Part shown: positions 47,951 to 48,042 of the stretch, piece after piece
Layout of the letters: each line of letters begins with the position of its first letter
Numbering within the stretch: position 1 is the first letter of the stretch
Origin: Bacteroidales bacterium UBA1714
GTDB taxonomy: Bacteria; Bacteroidota; Bacteroidia; Bacteroidales; Paludibacteraceae
DNA length: 48,042 nt
Assembly: GCA_002317295.1 (NCBI GenBank)
Contig: DCIY01000026.1
Coordinates: forward strand, 1 to 48,042
Reading direction: 5' to 3'
Made by a program: the position numbers and the translations under genes
The notes under the pieces: generated by a model
What the model saw: the letters and a program-made list of their open reading frames with translations, nothing else
The model's database searches: none
What the model was told of the DNA's origin: nothing

Positions 47951-48034
47951 ATGAAAACCATCCAAAAAGGAAAAATCAAATTAGCATTGGCGATTATAGT
48001 ATTGCTATTGGCCGTAGTTATTTTCGGTCTATAG
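47951..48034 (+). CDS. 27-aa single-helix membrane peptide
   Basis: An ATG at 47951 opens 27 codons: a basic head MKTIQKGKIK followed by an uninterrupted hydrophobic helix LALAIIVLLLAVVIFGL and TAG. It lies 27 bp after the Hint lipoprotein gene and could be its third co-transcribed partner. Size and layout match small membrane proteins, including toxin-like or regulatory ones. No homologue is recognised and translation is unproven. Nothing further is seen in the last eight bases. Confidence 0.5.
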   Translation: MKTIQKGKIKLALAIIVLLLAVVIFGL

Positions 48035-48042
48035 GTCAAAAC

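Noticed and set aside
1..48042. tRNA, rRNA, insertion sequence, prophage or integration site
   Set aside because: Reading the gaps on both strands showed no cloverleaf, rRNA, transposase, integrase or phage structural gene; gaps are short and explained by promoters and repeats.

Overview
The window looks like a chromosomal segment of a Bacteroidales bacterium. The evidence is a SusC/SusD pair with lipoproteins, a Na+-pumping methylmalonyl-CoA decarboxylase operon (succinate/propionate fermentation), BspA-type leucine-rich repeats, a fimbrillin-like lipoprotein, almost no Shine-Dalgarno sequences, and many promoters of the Bacteroidetes form TTTG-N19/20-TAnnTTTG. Genus cannot be read from the sequence. 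A short C-terminal tail shared by two secreted proteins, and the abundant 7-bp tandem repeats, suggest a gut or rumen lineage; this is a guess.

Layout. (1) 1-10.7 kb, minus strand: a Sus-like locus (SusC, SusD, two lipoproteins, secreted GHL10-type glycoside hydrolase) with its own promoter, plus the 5' end of another exported protein at the left edge. (2) 10.7-18.7 kb: a SpoIID/LytB-domain protein and a glycosyltransferase (minus), then divergently a sugar kinase (MurK-like), MurQ, NagA and a secreted phosphodiester glycosidase. Together this is an amino-sugar / peptidoglycan salvage block, and the Sus-like locus beside it may feed it. (3) 18.8-23.5 kb: dnaK, a BspA-like LRR protein and ispE. 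IspE ends inside a convergent histidine kinase gene. (4) 24.5-30 kb: mce, mmdA, gamma subunit, biotin carrier, beta subunit, then mtaB. (5) 29.9-31.5 kb, minus: a compact cassette of S24/S26-like peptidase, PqqD-like protein and HprK-like kinase. (6) 31.7-45 kb: one long, tightly coupled run: recQ, rimO, a HU-TM-LysM protein, uvrA, a WecA-like transferase, an ABC-F ATPase, two glycosyltransferases and a cysteine desulfidase-like enzyme. (7) 45-48 kb: a membrane-bound AraC-type regulator (minus), a 20-bp repeat array, a promoter, a 52-aa peptide gene, a fimbrillin-like lipoprotein fused to a Hint (hedgehog/intein) domain, and a 27-aa membrane peptide.

Most notable: the fimbrillin-Hint fusion with its small-protein neighbours and upstream repeat array; a dispersed family of 6-8 bp tandem repeats carrying a mini-hairpin whose stem shows compensatory changes and which sits both in gene junctions and inside coding sequences; the HU-TM-LysM protein that could connect DNA to the cell wall; and the orphan PqqD/kinase/peptidase cassette.
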